The notes beneath the pieces are model-generated. The model ran no database searches, had not been told where the DNA came from, and was given only the letters and a program-made list of their open reading frames with translations. This document shows positions 8,843 through 17,283 of a DNA stretch of 64,000 nt, piece by piece; position 1 is the first letter of the stretch; each line of letters opens with the position of its first letter. The stretch is from positions 62,001 through 126,000 of the forward strand of contig NZ_JAGFNZ010000001.1 of NCBI RefSeq assembly GCF_019448085.1. Reading direction: 5' to 3'. The translations under genes and the position numbers were made by a program. The DNA comes from Caproiciproducens faecalis. GTDB taxonomy: Bacteria > Bacillota > Clostridia > Oscillospirales > Acutalibacteraceae.

Positions 8843-11800
8843 ATGAACGATAAAGTAACACACGCAATAGATACTATGAAAAAGGGCTATGCTCTTGACC
8901 CTAACCGCATATTAGCTGATTATAGAAAAGAAACGGCAGAAATTAGAGGGTATCATGGCCGTGAACTGTTAGAACTGCTCCAAAATGCAGTCGACGAACT
9001 CGGTGGAACAGATGACCGCTCTGTTGCTATAATATTAAAAGATAATGTGCTGACAATTAGTAATAACGGAAGCGTATTCACTTTTGAAGGCTTTATTTCG
9101 TTAATGTATTCGAACCTCAGTCCGAAGCACAATAAGAATGATTATATCGGCAATAAAGGTACAGGATTTCGCTCTATACTTAACTGGGCAGATCGTGTCC
9201 GCATTTATAGTGGTGATTTGTCTGTGGAATTTTCAGAAATCCATGCACGGGAAACGCTGACTGAGTTGCTTGAAAACGCTAATGTTGCTGAGTTTTGCAA
9301 AACACATGATGATGTACAGCTTGCGACACTCGTTGCACCTCGGTTGATTAAGCCTTTAAAAGACAAAGAATACGATACAGTAATTGAGGTCGCATTAAAA
9401 GATGACGTTGTTGATAAAGTGATAAGTCAGCTACAACAAATCAACTCAAAAACGCTTTTGTTTTTAGAAAAACTTGAGAAACTGACAATAGAATATAACG
9501 GAGAAATTTATATTTATAAAAAGATCATTTCTGAACGTGAAAACGGTATTAGAGACATACATATTACCACAACCAGAAATGGCGAGACCGTCGAAACAGA
9601 CGATTGGTCTATCCTATCTCGAGAGGGCATCTTTGAGAAGCAAAAATATGGCGTGATGGTCGCATTTAAAGAAGATATGTCTGTTGTTCCAGACGTTTTA
9701 TACAGTTACTTTAAGACAAAGGTACAATTCCCCGTTCATGCGCTTGTTCACGCAACGTTTGACCTAAACGCAGACAGAAATCACCTTAATGAAACAGAGG
9801 CGAATAAGTACATACTCAAAACTATTTGTGATACGCTAATTGAACTTGCACTACTGACAACTTCAGAGAGCGTGAATTATGCTCCTCTTGCCCTGCTTTC
9901 AACAATAAGAGATTTTCCTAATGAGTTAAGTTGGGACGATTTTTCTATTAGAGATTATTATCTTGAAGTGGTTGCTGCAAGCAAAGTATTTCCCACCATA
10001 GATAGCAAATATATATCGTTTGCTGAAAAGCCAAGATTTTATGATAGTAATATTGCCGATTTATTGAGCGGTGATGTATTTGCTACGTTAATGCCTCCAA
10101 CGGATAATATTTCTATAAGAGCTATGTTAAAATCCATTGCAAAGTATAAAAAAACAAGTTTGCGGTATCCATATGGCGAAATCACAACTGGCATCAATGT
10201 TGTTTTACCGTCGTTTCAAATCAAAGAGAGGGCAGCATTATGGCTTGCATTTATAAACGAATATAAGAATGATATTTCACCGGAAAATAAGCCGCATTTT
10301 GTGTTGGACAGTCGAGGTAATTCTGTAACTGACGATCAACAAGTATTTTTACCAGCAGAAAATGTTGAATTTTCCTCACCGCCTGATTTTACGAAAATTG
10401 TTTTTATGAATAAAGACCTCGTAAGTGCTTTGCGTGACCTACAAGGCAAAGAAAGCACATTAAGAGGTCTTGCCATTGAACTCTCGAAATTCAATGTTCG
10501 AGAATATAATCTTGCAAACATTATTAACGCGGTAATTTCTCGTTTAAAAAGCCGTACACATCAAACAAGCAAGAAAACACGCGGGTGTTACGAAGAAACT
10601 ATCGAGTGGCTATGGAAATTATGGAAAGCTAATGTTTTGAAAAACGAAATGGTTGCTTTAACAACAATTCCATTGATAAATCGTAAGGGTGAAGTTAAAA
10701 ACGCAAACGAATTATATTTTGGACAAGAGTTTGGCAACGCAATAACTGAAAATTTGTTTGATAAAAATGATGCCCTTTTTGTTTCAATACCAAAGCGAAT
10801 ATCTTTAACTGATTTGACAAAACAACAGTACATGGAATTTTTGACGGCGTTAGGTGTCTCCCAGTTTCCTCGAAAGACTAAAGTACAAATCCGTCCAGTT
10901 CCAGAAGCGTACAAAGAAATTATATACAGAAGTATAAAAAAATACCCGTTGCTCGCAGAGGACAATCGCTATAACAACGAACAAGAATTTCGCAACGCAA
11001 CTCTTAGATATGTTGAAATTGTTACTGTTGAACATCTTAATGAAATACTTGAAAAGGCAAATACCAAAAGCATAATCGATTGGATTCGACACGACGAGAA
11101 CCTTCGCCTCTTGCTATCCGAATATGAGCCAAGCACAAGCCGTGCTTATGTTGATAATTTGTATCAGCAAAAATTCAGAGCCATTAGCGGTGAGCAGTTA
11201 GCTTCATACCTTCATTTTACCTTTGCAACGAGCAAGTGGATAGAGGTTGATGGTATCAGGTATTCTCCGAAGCAGTGTTTATTGGTGAGTAAAGTCGGCA
11301 CATTATTTGCGCCAATAGTTGTCGCACCTAATTTGGACTTATTCATAGATAATCATAACCGCAAAATTTCGGAAACAAATGCTGTTCAGGATATTTTGGA
11401 ACAGATTGGTGTCGCGTCTGATTATTCAGTACTTGACACAGGAACACTTTATTCATTGTTGCTGGCAATACCCCAAGCCGACGAAAACGGTGATATAAGT
11501 AAGGCACTTTATACATCCATTTTAAAGTCTGGCGGTCTAAGAAATTTCGACCCTAACAACGGAAAATATCGTGAATTTTTACAAAACGGGAAGGTTTATT
11601 GCAAAACTTCAAAAACATATATGGCGATAAAGGATGTGCGCTATCTTAATGAAAAGACGGTAAGTCGTGAAATACTAAAGGATTTTAATTTGATTGCTAT
11701 ACCCAGCAGACAAAATCAAGAAAATATTAAGCGTTATTTTGGAGTGTCGTCATTAAAAATCAAAGGGTCTGTAGTCGGCGATCCGACAATTCACCCAGAG

Positions 11801-13432
11801 AGCGCTGCCTTTGAACAAGATTTTAATGATTTTATATGTTATGCTTTTTGCTCTCGCGTGGATAGCGCAAAGCAGAGTGAGATTTCCACCGTGAAGTCCT
11901 TGAAGGTTCGTTTGTGTACCAATATAAAAGCAGACTATGGCAAAGGAGAAGTTGAATTAGGTGAAAGCTCTTATATCAGGGGAAAAAACTGTGTTTATGT
12001 TCAAGCACCTAGAAATGGTGGTAATTTAAAGCAGCTAAAGAGTAATGTTGATTTCTGTTCCGCAATTGCCGAACTTTTTATGACAGCCATTGATATTCAG
12101 GATGACACTCTTTTCGGGTATGTACGCTCTTTATATGAGAAGGAGCCGCACAATCGCAATGCTTTAATCCTACACGATTATGATGATTTAAGCATTCTCG
12201 AAAGGTCTCGCGATGTCTTAAATCGCACACAATCAGAAAAGGAAATGTTTCTTTCAGCTTGCATCCTTATCGCCGGCGAAGATATCATTGCATCAATTGA
12301 AGCAGACATAGACTCAATAAACTTTGCTGATTTTAACTCAACGGCAAATGCGGGGGCGCTTATTAATATTTTAAGCAGACTAAATGTTGATATTGAATAT
12401 TTTAATGAAAAATCTGAAGTAAGCATAGACTTAACACCTTTTTATTTAGAGTGTTTACAAAAGAGGTCCAATGATGAATTCAATTCATATAAAAACGGAT
12501 TGTTTGCAATGCTAAAAAAAGAGTCCATTAGTGTACAACGTACATTCTTGAAACAATTGGATGCATACAAAATGTTTGTTTTCAACCCGCCTAACAGCAT
12601 CAATTACGATTGGAACGCTGAGTTTTTAAAGCACTTTGGAAATATAATTTCATCAGTGTCTAATGAGGACGCAAACTCGGCTTGGAAAACGAATAAGGAA
12701 ATTTTTGTGAAAGATAAAGATATGCTCATAGTTAACGATATGTTCGTTGATTCAGAATTGGAGAGCCTGTTGTACTTCGGCAATTTTGATGAGTTAAACC
12801 AGGCATACAACTCCAGAAAAACGGAGATTGATAATGCTAAGGCACATGAATCAAGAATATTAAGCGCTACGTCCGCGCCCCCCATCCCGATTATTTCGGT
12901 TGATGTTTCTGCTCCACCGAACAATATAAACAATAATACAGGGCATACAACCCGTTCTGGTAATCGCTTGGCGGGAATGAAGCGTGAACGCAATATATCA
13001 GATTGGGGAGCGTTTGCCGAGAAACTCGTATATGAACAAATGAAATCTGTTTTTCGGAATGTGGTATGGGTATCGGAGAACGCAAAAAAAGAAGGGGTCA
13101 ACCCTGATGGCATAGGTGGCTTGGGCTATGACCTCAAGTATTCTAATGAAAAAGGTGAAACCATTTATGTAGAAATAAAGTCTACTACCGGGACTGAAAT
13201 TGCATTTGTAATTACGGAAAATGAACTGAACTTTGCAGAAGCACATCCGCACCAATTTGAGGTCGTATTGGTTACTGCGTTAATGAATGCCAACGAAAGA
13301 AAGATTTATAGACTTGTAGGTTTATTTAATTATGCAGATGGCGAAGACCGTTTTTGTAACTCGAAGTTTAGCATCACGGGAGATAACTATACGGTACATT
13401 GTCAGATTGATTCGGGAAACAAAAATGCATAA
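8843..13432 (+). CDS. Giant GHKL-ATPase (sacsin-like) protein with C-terminal DUF3883/NOV_C domain
   Basis: This 1529-residue protein begins with a GHKL ATPase fold: the N box LLQNAVDE with N48 and E52, ISNNGSVF as the DxGxG-like segment, and a lid motif GNKGTGFRSI at 103-112. The long middle (about 350-1350) has no domain I recognise. The C-terminal 150 residues are a DUF3883 (NOV_C) domain, with EKLVYEQM, then D1430 in GYDLKYS and E1444-x-K1446 in VEIKST, a layout that resembles a PD-(D/E)xK nuclease core. Such sacsin-like ATPases occur in bacterial defence islands. The idea that it is an ATP-gated nuclease effector is inference. ATG 8843 follows TTAGGAGAATGTTTAA. The codon usage is AT-rich, like the rest of the island and unlike the genes after 16 kb. 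Confidence 0.82.
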   Translation: MNDKVTHAIDTMKKGYALDPNRILADYRKETAEIRGYHGRELLELLQNAVDELGGTDDRSVAIILKDNVLTISNNGSVFTFEGFISLMYSNLSPKHNKNDYIGNKGTGFRSILNWADRVRIYSGDLSVEFSEIHARETLTELLENANVAEFCKTHDDVQLATLVAPRLIKPLKDKEYDTVIEVALKDDVVDKVISQLQQINSKTLLFLEKLEKLTIEYNGEIYIYKKIISERENGIRDIHITTTRNGETVETDDWSILSREGIFEKQKYGVMVAFKEDMSVVPDVLYSYFKTKVQFPVHALVHATFDLNADRNHLNETEANKYILKTICDTLIELALLTTSESVNYAPLALLSTIRDFPNELSWDDFSIRDYYLEVVAASKVFPTIDSKYISFAEKPRFYDSNIADLLSGDVFATLMPPTDNISIRAMLKSIAKYKKTSLRYPYGEITTGINVVLPSFQIKERAALWLAFINEYKNDISPENKPHFVLDSRGNSVTDDQQVFLPAENVEFSSPPDFTKIVFMNKDLVSALRDLQGKESTLRGLAIELSKFNVREYNLANIINAVISRLKSRTHQTSKKTRGCYEETIEWLWKLWKANVLKNEMVALTTIPLINRKGEVKNANELYFGQEFGNAITENLFDKNDALFVSIPKRISLTDLTKQQYMEFLTALGVSQFPRKTKVQIRPVPEAYKEIIYRSIKKYPLLAEDNRYNNEQEFRNATLRYVEIVTVEHLNEILEKANTKSIIDWIRHDENLRLLLSEYEPSTSRAYVDNLYQQKFRAISGEQLASYLHFTFATSKWIEVDGIRYSPKQCLLVSKVGTLFAPIVVAPNLDLFIDNHNRKISETNAVQDILEQIGVASDYSVLDTGTLYSLLLAIPQADENGDISKALYTSILKSGGLRNFDPNNGKYREFLQNGKVYCKTSKTYMAIKDVRYLNEKTVSREILKDFNLIAIPSRQNQENIKRYFGVSSLKIKGSVVGDPTIHPESAAFEQDFNDFICYAFCSRVDSAKQSEISTVKSLKVRLCTNIKADYGKGEVELGESSYIRGKNCVYVQAPRNGGNLKQLKSNVDFCSAIAELFMTAIDIQDDTLFGYVRSLYEKEPHNRNALILHDYDDLSILERSRDVLNRTQSEKEMFLSACILIAGEDIIASIEADIDSINFADFNSTANAGALINILSRLNVDIEYFNEKSEVSIDLTPFYLECLQKRSNDEFNSYKNGLFAMLKKESISVQRTFLKQLDAYKMFVFNPPNSINYDWNAEFLKHFGNIISSVSNEDANSAWKTNKEIFVKDKDMLIVNDMFVDSELESLLYFGNFDELNQAYNSRKTEIDNAKAHESRILSATSAPPIPIISVDVSAPPNNINNNTGHTTRSGNRLAGMKRERNISDWGAFAEKLVYEQMKSVFRNVVWVSENAKKEGVNPDGIGGLGYDLKYSNEKGETIYVEIKSTTGTEIAFVITENELNFAEAHPHQFEVVLVTALMNANERKIYRLVGLFNYADGEDRFCNSKFSITGDNYTVHCQIDSGNKNA

Positions 13433-13574
13433 CCTGCCAAGAATCAATTACTTCTGCTGGGCATTTTCCAACGTATACGTGGATTATCTATTAACTAAAT
13501 AGCGGAGGTTATACTGCGTAGGGTAACATATAGTTCCGGCAAACTATGCGTCAACTGGAAATGTGTCTGAACAA

Positions 13575-13673
13575 ACTTATTCCCGCGAACGGGCAAAAAC
13601 TATTGACCTGTTCCCGCGAACCGATAATACCCATAAAAACCATGCTCGACCTATTCCCGCGAACAGGCAAAAT
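13575..13673 (+). repeat. Three direct copies of TTCCCGCGAAC (candidate att scars)
   Basis: The 11-mer TTCCCGCGAAC occurs at 13580-13590, 13611-13621 and 13654-13664. Copies 1 and 3 agree over most of 26 bases (flanked by AC(T/C)TA on the left and (G/A)GGCAAAA on the right); copies 2 and 3 share GACCT on the left. Read in the right frame, each codes (D)LFPRT, the peptide that precedes H-V-E near the C-terminus of 23S rRNA methyltransferase RlmD/RumA. Unequal spacing (31 and 43 bases) and only three units argue against CRISPR. Confidence 0.75.
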
Positions 13674-13700
13674 GAAAAATACAGACCAGACATCAATCTG

Positions 13701-13757
13701 ATGCTATCGAGGCATGTGGAGTGCTGCTGTTTGCTGGAACGTTCGATTAAGGAGTAG
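13701..13757 (+). pseudogene. Remnant resembling the 3' end of rlmD/rumA
   Basis: This segment codes LSRHVECCCLLERSIKE followed by TAG. The H-V-E-C-x-x-L-L pattern matches the C-terminal end of RlmD/RumA proteins, where DMFP(R/Q)T-x-HVE is conserved. The usual contiguous DLFPRT-x-HVE has been split: the DLFPRT part is repeated three times just upstream. The 3' end of rumA is a known insertion site for integrative elements in streptococci, so this is probably the chromosomal side of such a site. No intact rlmD is in the window. Confidence 0.5.
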
Positions 13758-13762
13758 ATATC

Positions 13763-14056
13763 ATGTCCCCATTCTTTAAACAAGTATATGGCATTGTAGA
13801 ACAAATACCTTGTGGGAGGGTGGTCTCATACGGTCAGATTGCGTGTATGTTGGGGCGACCCCGTGCGGCACGAGAGGTCGGATGGGCCATGCGATGCTGT
13901 CCTGACGGGTTGCCTTGGCAGAGGGTGGTCATGAAGGACGGTACGATTACGGGTGGTATTTATGAGGATATGCGCAGAGAAATTCTTAAAACCGAAGGAG
14001 TGACATTCCTGCCTGACGGCCGCGTTGATATGAAGTTATGCAGTTGGTTTGGCTGA
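13763..14056 (+). CDS. Alkyltransferase-like protein (ATL), MGMT family without the reactive cysteine
   Basis: These 97 residues match the DNA-binding domain of O6-alkylguanine-DNA alkyltransferase: PCGRVVSYGQIA, then the helix-turn-helix and the active-site loop. The loop reads PWQRV with W52 in place of the acceptor Cys of PCHRV. That is the mark of ATL proteins, which bind O6-alkylguanine and hand it to nucleotide excision repair rather than repairing it directly. The start ATG follows GATTAAGGAGTAGATATC. It is the first intact gene after the candidate integration scars. Confidence 0.88.
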   Translation: MSPFFKQVYGIVEQIPCGRVVSYGQIACMLGRPRAAREVGWAMRCCPDGLPWQRVVMKDGTITGGIYEDMRREILKTEGVTFLPDGRVDMKLCSWFG

Positions 14057-14178
14057 CCGCGGCGCTGTTAAAGCGATAAAATTTTACATCTTCGACAAGG
14101 ATATACCAGCTTCGAGCGACATCATTATTGTCTACTCAAGTCATACGGGAGTCTGCTGTTTGATTGAGAAGGCATAAA
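14050..14178 (+). pseudogene. Possible decayed gene fragment between ATL and VanZ genes
   Basis: An open frame running from inside the ATL stop region to TAA at 14178 codes a protein-like stretch (IKFYIFDKDIPASS, then IIIVYSSHTGVCCLIEKA). It has no credible start site. Its last 30 bases share CTGCTGTTTG and a similar context with the RlmD-like scar at 13713-13741. It may be a second decayed attachment site or a gene remnant; chance is not excluded. Confidence 0.25.
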
Positions 14179-14196
14179 GCCTTACAATTAAGGAGT

Positions 14197-14727
14197 GTGA
14201 TTGATATAAAACCGGGAAAACGAAACACGCTTACACTCGTGTTATTTGCAATTTATTTACTGGCGTTAACTTGGCTGATTCTCTTCAAACTGCAATTTTC
14301 TATCCCGGTAACGAAAGAAGGACGAGTTGTCAATCTGATTCCGCTTTTGGGGTCTTTCGGGAACAATGGCGTGATTCGCTTTGCCGAAATCAGAGTGAAT
14401 ATTCTCGCTTTTATCCCTTTGGGAATCTATACTTGTATGCTGAAAGCGAAATGGCCTTTCGTGAAAAAGGTCCTTGCAATCGTTGGATTAACTTCTGCTT
14501 TTGAAATAATACAATTTATTTTTGCAATCGGCAGAGCCGACATCACGGACGTTCTTAGCAATACGCTCGGAGGGATCATCGGGATTGGCATTTACGCCTT
14601 GCTGTCCAAGGCTTTGAAAGGCAGGACAAACAAAGTTATTACTGTACTTGCCGCGGTATTCACCGTTTTGGCAGTATTACTTGTCGCTTTGCTATTAATA
14701 AGTCACCGATGGGTGATTATCAAATAG
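14197..14727 (+). CDS. VanZ-like membrane protein
   Basis: The protein has four or five hydrophobic segments and the VanZ family pattern: LTWLILFKLQF in helix 1, NLIPL after the first loop, the E-(I/V)-R-x-N-x-L-x-F-I-P-L-G segment (AEIRVNILAFIPLGIY), and FEIIQFIFAIGRADITDVLSNTLGG. VanZ-like proteins lower sensitivity to teicoplanin-type glycopeptides in some hosts, but most members have no known role. The start is uncertain: AAGGAG at 14190-14195 lies too close to the in-frame GTG at 14197, and a TTG at 14164 gives an 11-residue extension without a good site, so a rare ATT/ATA start cannot be excluded. The family call is firm. Confidence 0.8.
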   Translation: MIDIKPGKRNTLTLVLFAIYLLALTWLILFKLQFSIPVTKEGRVVNLIPLLGSFGNNGVIRFAEIRVNILAFIPLGIYTCMLKAKWPFVKKVLAIVGLTSAFEIIQFIFAIGRADITDVLSNTLGGIIGIGIYALLSKALKGRTNKVITVLAAVFTVLAVLLVALLLISHRWVIIK

Positions 14728-14762
14728 AGATCAGTAACACAATATTAAGGAGCGTGAATGAA

Positions 14763-15167
14763 ATGTGGAAGTGCCCGAAGTGCGGACGTGAGTTCAAAAA
14801 CACGGAGCAAGATCACTTTTGCGTGAAACCGAACAGCATTGACCAATACATCGCCGTACAGCCGGAAGATGTGCGGCCTCTGCTGCAAAGTATCCGAGAA
14901 ACCATCCGCGCAGCCGCGCCGGAAGCCGCTGAGAAAATCTCGTGGCAGATGCCGACTTTCTGGCAAGGTGAGAACCTCATCCATTTTGCGGCGTTCAAAA
15001 AACACATCGGGCTGTACCCCGGCGGCGAAGCCACAGCCGAATTTGCGGAGCGGCTCATAGGCTATAAGACCAGTAAAGGAGCAATCCAGCTTCCGATCGG
15101 CAAGCCGATTGATTACGAACTCATCACCGACATTGTGCGGTGGAGGGTAAAGCAAGCGGAGGGATAA
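14763..15167 (+). CDS. DUF1801 domain protein with N-terminal zinc ribbon
   Basis: The first 22 residues form a C2HC-like zinc ribbon (CPKCGREFKNTEQDHFC). The rest is a DUF1801 (YdhG/YdeI-like) domain: IDQYIAVQPEDVRPLLQSIR, then EKISWQMPTFW, HFAAFKKHIGLYPG and GAIQLPIGKPIDYELI. The biochemical role of DUF1801 proteins is not established. ATG 14763 is 10 bases after AAGGAG; an in-frame GTG at 14754 is a less likely start. Its TAA is followed almost at once by the next gene, so 14763-15717 is likely one transcript. Confidence 0.85.
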   Translation: MWKCPKCGREFKNTEQDHFCVKPNSIDQYIAVQPEDVRPLLQSIRETIRAAAPEAAEKISWQMPTFWQGENLIHFAAFKKHIGLYPGGEATAEFAERLIGYKTSKGAIQLPIGKPIDYELITDIVRWRVKQAEG

Positions 15168-15169
15168 GA

Positions 15170-15373
15170 ATGGCGGAATTTACAGCCGAAGAATTAAGCG
15201 AAGCGCATCGTGCCTTGCTGTCCACGCTCCATAAGTGCGAGAAGATAGACGCCGCGAAACTGGGTAAGTCACAGCAGACTCTTCTTGAACGGCGAATCGC
15301 CGCCCTGAAGGTTGCACTGACATTGATCGAAAAGGAACAAGCCCAAAAAGAACCGGGAGAGAAAATGCTATGA
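15170..15373 (+). CDS. Small helical protein of unknown function
   Basis: This 67-residue protein is predicted to be mostly helical ([20 protein letters not shown], then [17 protein letters not shown]). I do not recognise the family. The start ATG follows GGAGGGATAAGA, which overlaps the end of the DUF1801 gene. Its stop overlaps the next start in ATGA, so it is probably translated together with the DUF2200 gene. Confidence 0.7.
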   Translation: MAEFTAEELSEAHRALLSTLHKCEKIDAAKLGKSQQTLLERRIAALKVALTLIEKEQAQKEPGEKML

Positions 15374-15717
15374 AACCAAGAATATTTACGACTGCTTTTT
15401 CTAAAGTCTACCCGCTGCTCGTTCAAAAAGCGGAGAAAAAGGGCCGCGCAAAAGCGGAAGTCGATTTGGTCACTTGCTGGCTGACGGGCTATGACGAGCA
15501 TGGCTTGCGGGCGCAAATCGAGAAAGAGGTTGATTACGAAACGTTTTTTGCTGAGGCCCCGCAAATCAACCCAAACGCCCATAAAATCACGGGAGCAGTC
15601 TGCGGCATTCGCGTTGAGGAAATCGAAGACCCGCTTATGCAGAAAATTCGCTGGCTTGACAAACTGGTTGACGAATTGGCAAAAGGCAAGCCAATGGAGA
15701 AGATTTTGAGGAGTTGA
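15370..15717 (+). CDS. DUF2200 family protein
   Basis: The 115 residues match DUF2200 along their length: [83 protein letters not shown]. No function is known for the family. It ends a three-gene run with DUF1801 and the small helical protein and is followed 100 bases later by a strong terminator. Confidence 0.88.
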   Translation: MKPRIFTTAFSKVYPLLVQKAEKKGRAKAEVDLVTCWLTGYDEHGLRAQIEKEVDYETFFAEAPQINPNAHKITGAVCGIRVEEIEDPLMQKIRWLDKLVDELAKGKPMEKILRS

Positions 15718-15816
15718 GGCTGTGCTCTTGGGGATGATGAAGTCAAAGAGCCGCCACCTCTGTTCGTCTTGTCAAAACGCATGATGGTTACCATAAAATA
15801 CAGTCTTATAGGAAAG

Positions 15817-15862
15817 AACAGGAAGGCCGTCCGCAATATTTGCGGACGGCCTTCCTGTTTTT
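15817..15862 (+). terminator. Strong Rho-independent terminator
   Basis: A perfect 20-bp stem (15817-15836 with 15840-15859), loop TAT, followed by a short T-run. It closes the accessory-gene transcript before the ROK regulator promoter. Rest of the 15718-16060 gap: nothing else except the promoter at 15966. Confidence 0.92.
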
Positions 15863-15965
15863 ACCCTTATTCATATACACACGCTGTCCATTGGATGCTG
15901 AAAGGAGCACGGCTTAGCTCTGGAAAGCAATTAGTACAAAAATAATTAACTTTTAAAAAAAATAC

Positions 15966-15994
15966 TTGACATGTTGATGTTCATGAATTAATAT
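15966..15994 (+). promoter_or_regulatory. Sigma-A type promoter of the ROK regulator
   Basis: TTGACA at 15966-15971, a 17-base spacer and TAATAT at 15989-15994, close to consensus. Transcription would begin near 16001, which supports ATG 16061 rather than GTG 16004 as the start of the downstream gene. A hyphenated TTGATGTTCATGAA sequence lies within the spacer and could be an operator, but this is only a guess. Confidence 0.85.
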
Positions 15995-16060
15995 ATTAAC
16001 AGAGTGAATGAATTAACTGCGTGTATACAGTCTAAAGCGAGTAAAGGACGGAAAGCGAAA

Positions 16061-17278
16061 ATGACAGGTGTTATAGGGAAAAATAATAGTGATTTAACGG
16101 AAATGAATCGCTCTGCCGTTGTAAGAATCTTACAGCAGCAAGAGGTGTGTTCCCGGGCGGACATTGCCAGACAAACGGGTCTTACCCAGGCGGCTATTAC
16201 AAAAATAGTAGCGTCGATGATGGAGATGGGCATTGTATCTGAAGTGGGAATTATAACGGGCAGCGACAACCGCCGCTCAATCGGGCTCAAACTGAACGCC
16301 GACAAGCATCAAATCATTGGGGTGAAGTTTGCAAGACAGATGTTCGCGGTGGGCGTGTTCGATATTTCAGGGAAAATATACTTCCAAACCGAAACAAAGT
16401 ATCCGTTTGAGGAAGATCCCCAAAAGGTTCTTTCTGCTATGAAAAAGCAGATTCACGAAATGCTGAACAAATATGAAAATGTGGTTTCCATTGGGCTTGC
16501 TGTTCCGGGGCCTTACCTGAGGGATGAAGGCCGTATTGCGGTAGTGACCCAAATGTCTGCCTGGCACACGGTCAATTTTATAGAGGAATTCAAGGAAGAG
16601 TTCAATAAGCCCGTTTTTATAGAGCATGACGCAAACGCGGGCGCGTTGGCTGAGTGGCTGTTTGGAGGGCACACCCAGCCGCTGCATACGCTGGCATATT
16701 TTCTGGTAGGCGACGGCGTGGGTGCCGGTATTATTGAGCGCGGACGCCTTTTTCTGGGTGTGCAGGGCACTGCTTGTGAAACCGGGCACATTAGTGTGGA
16801 CGTCCACGGCCCGCGCTGTGAATGCGGGAACTATGGCTGCTTAGAAATGTATTGTTCGGCTCCGGCCATATTGAAGAAAGTGAAGGAACGTGTGCCGGAA
16901 TGCCTTCCCAGCGAAAATCCGCAAAGCAGCGACGCCTGCACCGCCGTTTTTGAAGCGGCCCGTGCCGGCAATCAAAAAGCGATGGATATAGTGCGAGAGA
17001 CAGCGGAGTATATCGGTTACGGCTGCGTTACTCTGATAAACGGCTATAACCCCGACATTATTATTATTGGCGACGTCGTATCTCAGGGAGGGGATTTGCT
17101 GCTGCCGATTATTCAGGAAGTGGTAAGGCAGCGCGTGATTCCCGAGCTGCACACCAAGGTGCGGATTAAAATATCCGACCTCAAGGTGGATCCCACCCTT
17201 TACGGCGCAGCCGCAACAGCGACGGACAAGGTGCTGCAGCTGCCCAGTAAGTTTTCGGCAGCCGGAAAAAGGGGGTAA
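16061..17278 (+). CDS. ROK family transcriptional regulator / sugar kinase-like protein
   Basis: The N-terminal winged helix (NRSAVVRILQQQEVCSRADI, then TGLTQAAITKIVASMMEMG) is followed by a ROK actin-like ATPase fold: GLAVPGP, FIEHDANAGALAEW, GDGVGAGII, and the zinc site C253-x-C255-G-x-x-G-C260-x-E. NagC/XylR-type ROK proteins repress sugar genes and release DNA on binding a sugar or sugar phosphate. It lies first in a block with a HAD phosphatase and a monosaccharide ABC importer, so it probably controls them. ATG 16061 follows AAAGGACGGAAAGCG; an upstream GTG (16004) would leave almost no leader. Length of 405 residues is normal. Confidence 0.92.
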   Translation: MTGVIGKNNSDLTEMNRSAVVRILQQQEVCSRADIARQTGLTQAAITKIVASMMEMGIVSEVGIITGSDNRRSIGLKLNADKHQIIGVKFARQMFAVGVFDISGKIYFQTETKYPFEEDPQKVLSAMKKQIHEMLNKYENVVSIGLAVPGPYLRDEGRIAVVTQMSAWHTVNFIEEFKEEFNKPVFIEHDANAGALAEWLFGGHTQPLHTLAYFLVGDGVGAGIIERGRLFLGVQGTACETGHISVDVHGPRCECGNYGCLEMYCSAPAILKKVKERVPECLPSENPQSSDACTAVFEAARAGNQKAMDIVRETAEYIGYGCVTLINGYNPDIIIIGDVVSQGGDLLLPIIQEVVRQRVIPELHTKVRIKISDLKVDPTLYGAAATATDKVLQLPSKFSAAGKRG

Positions 17279-17283
17279 GATCA

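Larger units (their letters stand above)
13433..13762. other. Gene-free stretch with probable integration scars
   Basis: No gene that I can support lies here. A 64-codon open frame (13563-13757) exists, but its content is explained by the repeats and RlmD-like scar described separately. The stretch also holds a small hairpin (ATAGTT/AACTAT near 13529) and ends with the GATTAAGGAG ribosome binding site of the next gene. Confidence 0.6.

Noticed and set aside
13575-13673. Possible CRISPR array
   Set aside because: Only three short repeats (11-bp core) with unequal spacing of 31 and 43 bases and no cas genes; the coding match to RlmD explains them better.
13563-13757. 64-residue open frame as a gene
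   Set aside because: It has no ribosome binding site and its sequence is made of the LFPRT-coding repeats and the HVECCCLLER scar.
16004-16006. GTG start for the ROK regulator
   Set aside because: It would leave almost no leader after the predicted transcription start; ATG 16061 has a purine-rich site and gives the usual length.
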